This document shows positions 5,801 to 8,853 of a DNA stretch of 8,853 nt, one piece after another; the first letter of the stretch is position 1; the number at the start of each line of letters is the position of its first letter. The notes under the pieces were generated by a model that saw nothing but the letters and a program-made list of their open reading frames with translations, had not been told where the DNA came from and searched no databases. The DNA comes from Chitinophagales bacterium (lineage in GTDB: Bacteria; Bacteroidota; Bacteroidia; Chitinophagales; CAIODY01), in assembly GCA_023251415.1 (NCBI GenBank), contig JAHEYX010000108.1:1-8853 (forward strand), in the 5' to 3' direction. The position numbers were made by a program, and so were the translations under genes.

Positions 5801-8665
5801 ATGAATAAAGCGCAAAAAGCGAAATCAAAATTGCCAGCAATCAGCGATTCCGAAATCGAATATTTAAGTGTATTAGGCGCTCGTGTTCATAATTTAAAAA
5901 ATATTAGCGTTCATATTCCTCGTAACCAGTTAGTGGTGATAACCGGTATTAGTGGAAGTGGCAAATCATCGCTCGCATTTGATTCTATTTTCGCCGAAGG
6001 ACAACGTCGTTATATGGAAAGCTTTTCTGCCTATGCCCGTCAATTTATTGGCAGCATGGAACGACCCGATGTTGATCAAATCAATGGCTTGTCGCCGGTA
6101 ATTGCTATTGAACAAAAAACGACCAATAAAAACCCGCGATCAACAGTCGGTACAGTAACCGAAATTTATGATTTTATCCGCTTGTTATATGCACGAACCG
6201 GTGAGGCTTACTCGTATGTAACCGGCAAAAAAATGGTGCGTTATTCGGAAGAACAAATCGTTCAACACATCACAACTAATTATGAAGGGAAGAAGATAGC
6301 GATTTTGGCCCCCTTGATTAAAGGTCGTAAAGGGCATTACCGCGAATTGTTTGAGCAAGTTAGAAAACAAGGATATACTAAAATTCGAGTTGACGGTACT
6401 ATTCAAAACATAGTCGATAAAATGCAATTAGACCGATTCAAAATCCATGATATTGAATTGGTGATCGATCGCATGGAAATGGAAGAAGATTTGTTGGAGC
6501 GCGTTAAAGCCTCTGTACAAGTGGCTTTGAAGATGGGTAAAGGGCAATTAATGATTACCAACTTGGATGCTCCAAAAGCTGAATTGCTCAGTAAAACCTT
6601 GATGTGCGCCGATAGCGGCATATCCTATGATGAGCCTTCTCCAAACTCCTTTTCTTTCAATTCACCTTATGGTGCTTGTCCGGCTTGTAAAGGAATGGGT
6701 ATGATACATGAAGTGAATAAAACGGCATTAATACCTGACTCTAATTTAAGTATACATAAAGGAGGTCTCGCTCCATTAGGCATTTACAAAGACAATTTTG
6801 CATTTGGTCAACTGAAAGCATTGGCAAAAAAATACAAATTCAGTTTAGATGAACCAATTAAGAAATTAAGCCCTGCCGTAATGGACGTGATTTTAAACGG
6901 CAGTGGCGATGAAAAAATTACCGGCATTTCAAACCCTTGGTCAGCCAATGCCGAAACAAGTTATGAAGGGCTTGTTCCACAATTGAAACGGTATTACGAA
7001 GAAAGTACTTCAGAAGGCATTAGAAGATGGGCAGAAGAATACATGGAATTAAGCACTTGCGCTACTTGCGAAGGCACTCGCTTACGTAAAGAAAGCCTGT
7101 ATTTTAAAATCAATGAAAAAAACTGTGCTGAATTAGGCGCAATGGATTTGGATGAACTTCACCATTGGTTTGAGCAACTACCTTCCAAACTGTCATCCAA
7201 ACAACTTCAAATCTCGACGGAGATAATAAAAGAGATTGTAACCCGCATCCAATTTTTGTTAGATGTTGGTTTAAACTATTTAACCTTAAACAGAAGTACC
7301 GGAAGCCTTAGCGGTGGCGAATCGCAGCGTATTCGATTGGCTACGCAAATCGGTTCTCAATTAACCGGTATTACCTATATCCTCGATGAACCAAGTATAG
7401 GCTTGCATCAACGCGATAATCAAAAATTAATTCATTCCCTCAAACAATTGCGCGATATTGGCAACAGCGTATTGGTTGTGGAACACGATGAAGAAATTAT
7501 GCAAGCAGCCGATCATATCATCGATATCGGACCTGGTGCAGGTGAACACGGCGGGAAAGTGGTAGCCGAAGGAAATTATACCGATATACTAAAAAGTAAA
7601 TCACTTACGGCTTCTTATCTAACCGGCACACGCAAAATCCCTGTTCCTTCACAACGTAGAAAGGGAAACGGCAACGTGATAGCACTCAAAGGATGCACCG
7701 GCAATAACCTAAAGAACATTGCTGTCGAATTTCCATTGGGTAAATTAATTGGTGTCACCGGAGTATCCGGAAGTGGCAAATCAACCTTAATCAATGAAAC
7801 TTTGTATCCGATATTGATGAACCATTGCTTCTACTCCAAAATGAAGCCTTTAACACATCAATCGGTTAGCGGATTAAAAGCTATCGATAAAGTTATTGAA
7901 ATTGATCAAAGTCCCATTGGTCGAACACCTCGCAGTAATCCTGCTACCTATGTCAACGTTTTTGGAGAAATACGTACTTTATTTACGCAACTCCCGGAAG
8001 CAAAAATTAGAGGGTATAAACCGGGTAGATTTTCCTTTAACGTTAAAGGAGGGCGTTGCGAACATTGCGAAGGCGGTGGTATGAAGGTGATAGAAATGAA
8101 TTTTTTACCGGATGTAGAAGTGCTTTGTGAAAAGTGCTTGGGTAAACGCTTTAATCGCGAAACGCTAGAAATACGCTACAAAGGCAAGTCAATAAGTGAT
8201 ATATTGGATATGACGGTAGAAGAAGCTGTTCCGTTTTTTGAAGCCATCCCGAATATTTATCGTAGAATTAAAACATTGGCAGATGTTGGTTTGGGGTATA
8301 TACGCTTAGGGCAATCTTCTACAACACTCAGCGGAGGTGAAGCACAACGGGTAAAATTAGCAACCGAGCTTTCAAAAATTGATACAGGAAACACCTTCTA
8401 TATCTTAGATGAACCTACTACAGGTCTGCATTTTGAAGACATTCGCATTTTAATGGAAGTGATTCATAAGCTGGTCGACAAAGGAAACACCGTACTCATA
8501 ATCGAACATAATTTAGATGTGATCAAAACCGTCGATCATATCATTGATATTGGTCCCGAAGGCGGGCAGGGTGGTGGAAGGGTATTGTTTACCGGAGCTC
8601 CTGAACAATTGGCAAAATGCAAAGAAAGTCATACGGCACGTTACATCAACAACTATTTAAAATAA
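5801..8665 (+). CDS. uvrA: excinuclease ABC subunit UvrA
   Basis: UvrA is the DNA-damage sensor of nucleotide excision repair; its dimer loads UvrB at lesions. From the ATG at 5801 the protein has 954 residues, close to the usual 940 or so. The first ATPase half has Walker A GISGSGKS (49-56), zinc-module cysteines CPAC (293, 296) and CATC (420, 423), signature LSGGESQR (503-510) and Walker B ILDEPSIGLH. The second half has Walker A GVSGSGKS (654-661), the C-terminal zinc finger with Cys753, 756, 776 and 779, signature LSGGEAQR (843-850) and ILDEPTTGLH. All key residues are present and the gene is intact. A GTG at 5762 would add 13 residues; neither start has a well-placed Shine-Dalgarno, and I prefer ATG because UvrA homology begins only near IEYLSVLGAR. 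The gene starts 53 bases after the E1 stop with no clear terminator between, so read-through from E1 is plausible. Confidence 0.97.
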   Translation: MNKAQKAKSKLPAISDSEIEYLSVLGARVHNLKNISVHIPRNQLVVITGISGSGKSSLAFDSIFAEGQRRYMESFSAYARQFIGSMERPDVDQINGLSPVIAIEQKTTNKNPRSTVGTVTEIYDFIRLLYARTGEAYSYVTGKKMVRYSEEQIVQHITTNYEGKKIAILAPLIKGRKGHYRELFEQVRKQGYTKIRVDGTIQNIVDKMQLDRFKIHDIELVIDRMEMEEDLLERVKASVQVALKMGKGQLMITNLDAPKAELLSKTLMCADSGISYDEPSPNSFSFNSPYGACPACKGMGMIHEVNKTALIPDSNLSIHKGGLAPLGIYKDNFAFGQLKALAKKYKFSLDEPIKKLSPAVMDVILNGSGDEKITGISNPWSANAETSYEGLVPQLKRYYEESTSEGIRRWAEEYMELSTCATCEGTRLRKESLYFKINEKNCAELGAMDLDELHHWFEQLPSKLSSKQLQISTEIIKEIVTRIQFLLDVGLNYLTLNRSTGSLSGGESQRIRLATQIGSQLTGITYILDEPSIGLHQRDNQKLIHSLKQLRDIGNSVLVVEHDEEIMQAADHIIDIGPGAGEHGGKVVAEGNYTDILKSKSLTASYLTGTRKIPVPSQRRKGNGNVIALKGCTGNNLKNIAVEFPLGKLIGVTGVSGSGKSTLINETLYPILMNHCFYSKMKPLTHQSVSGLKAIDKVIEIDQSPIGRTPRSNPATYVNVFGEIRTLFTQLPEAKIRGYKPGRFSFNVKGGRCEHCEGGGMKVIEMNFLPDVEVLCEKCLGKRFNRETLEIRYKGKSISDILDMTVEEAVPFFEAIPNIYRRIKTLADVGLGYIRLGQSSTTLSGGEAQRVKLATELSKIDTGNTFYILDEPTTGLHFEDIRILMEVIHKLVDKGNTVLIIEHNLDVIKTVDHIIDIGPEGGQGGGRVLFTGAPEQLAKCKESHTARYINNYLK

Positions 8666-8715
8666 TTGGGTAGCATTGATTTGATGAAAAATTATCAATG
8701 AACCGCTTTTTCCTT

Positions 8716-8747
8716 TTTGTCTAATTCAATTATTAGTGGTACGTTTG
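8716..8747 (+). promoter_or_regulatory. promoter of the MlaE-like permease gene
   Basis: TTTG at 8716-8719, a 20-base spacer and TACGTTTG at 8740-8747 fit the Bacteroidota TTTG / TAnnTTTG consensus completely. The -7 box ends 12 bases before the ATG at 8760, so the leader would be about ten bases. It also implies that the permease gene is not wholly dependent on uvrA read-through. Confidence 0.6.
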
Positions 8748-8759
8748 AGCCACAAAATT

Positions 8760-8853
8760 ATGCGTCCTTTTTATCATTTCGGTAGGTATTTGCTTATGCT
8801 TCAGCAATTGGTGGTTAAGCCGGAAAACAGAAGCATGTATTGGAAGGAAATCC
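8760..8853 (+). CDS. probable MlaE-type ABC transporter permease (3' truncated)
   Basis: Only 31 codons are present before the window ends: MRPFYHFGRYLLMLQQL then VVKPENRSMYWKEI. This resembles the N-terminus of Bacteroidota MlaE/YrbE-family permeases, which begin with a short amphipathic helix (F..G.YL..L) followed by a KPE....Y.KEI segment before the conserved DIGIGS region and membrane helices. Such permeases work with an MlaF-type ATPase and an MCE-domain protein in phospholipid transport between the membranes. The start is supported by the promoter just upstream. The transmembrane part is not visible, so the family call rests on pattern memory of the N-terminus only and is moderate. A minus-strand frame across the same DNA is also open but shows no recognisable features. 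Confidence 0.6.
   Translation, partial: MRPFYHFGRYLLMLQQLVVKPENRSMYWKEI

Noticed and set aside
8674..8700. Inverted repeat CATTGAT / ATCAATG after uvrA as a terminator
   Set aside because: The stem is only 7 AT-rich pairs with a 13-base loop, and the T-run does not follow directly; too weak to call.
8735..8853. Minus-strand open frame entering from the right edge
   Set aside because: It has no recognisable motif, and the plus strand over the same bases shows a promoter, a start codon and a permease-like N-terminus.

Overview
The window reads as chromosomal DNA of a member of the Bacteroidota. The reasons are AT-rich intergenic DNA, near absence of Shine-Dalgarno sequences, several matches to the Bacteroidota -7 promoter element TAnnTTTG, signal peptides cut just before glutamine, and a one-polypeptide E1alpha-E1beta 2-oxo acid dehydrogenase. 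No mobile element, CRISPR array, tRNA or rRNA was seen.

Layout: (1) 1-909 (+) is the 3' part of an ABC-F (Uup-like) ATPase gene. It is separated by a near-perfect bidirectional hairpin terminator from a convergent minus-strand cluster. (2) 968-3070 (-) holds three tandem paralogues, each with a signal peptide, a long Ala/Pro/Thr-rich linker and a C-terminal DUF1573 domain. Spacers are only 25 and 47 bases, so they probably form one operon transcribed from about 3120 toward 968. (3) 3071-3365 is a divergent promoter region. (4) 3366-5747 (+) is a fused E1 dehydrogenase, most likely for branched-chain 2-oxo acids. (5) 5801-8665 (+) is complete uvrA. (6) 8760-8853 (+) is the first 31 codons of a probable MlaE-type ABC permease with its own well-formed promoter.

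Most of the window is housekeeping: translation-linked ABC-F factor, 2-oxo acid decarboxylation, nucleotide excision repair and envelope lipid transport. The least understood part is the exported DUF1573 triplet, whose domains are highly similar while their linkers differ in length and composition. By hand count the first and third genes are closer to each other than either is to the middle one. Two plus-strand genes have a -7 box so close to the start codon that a very short leader is implied. I see no clear evidence of a new defence system or other undescribed multi-gene machine.
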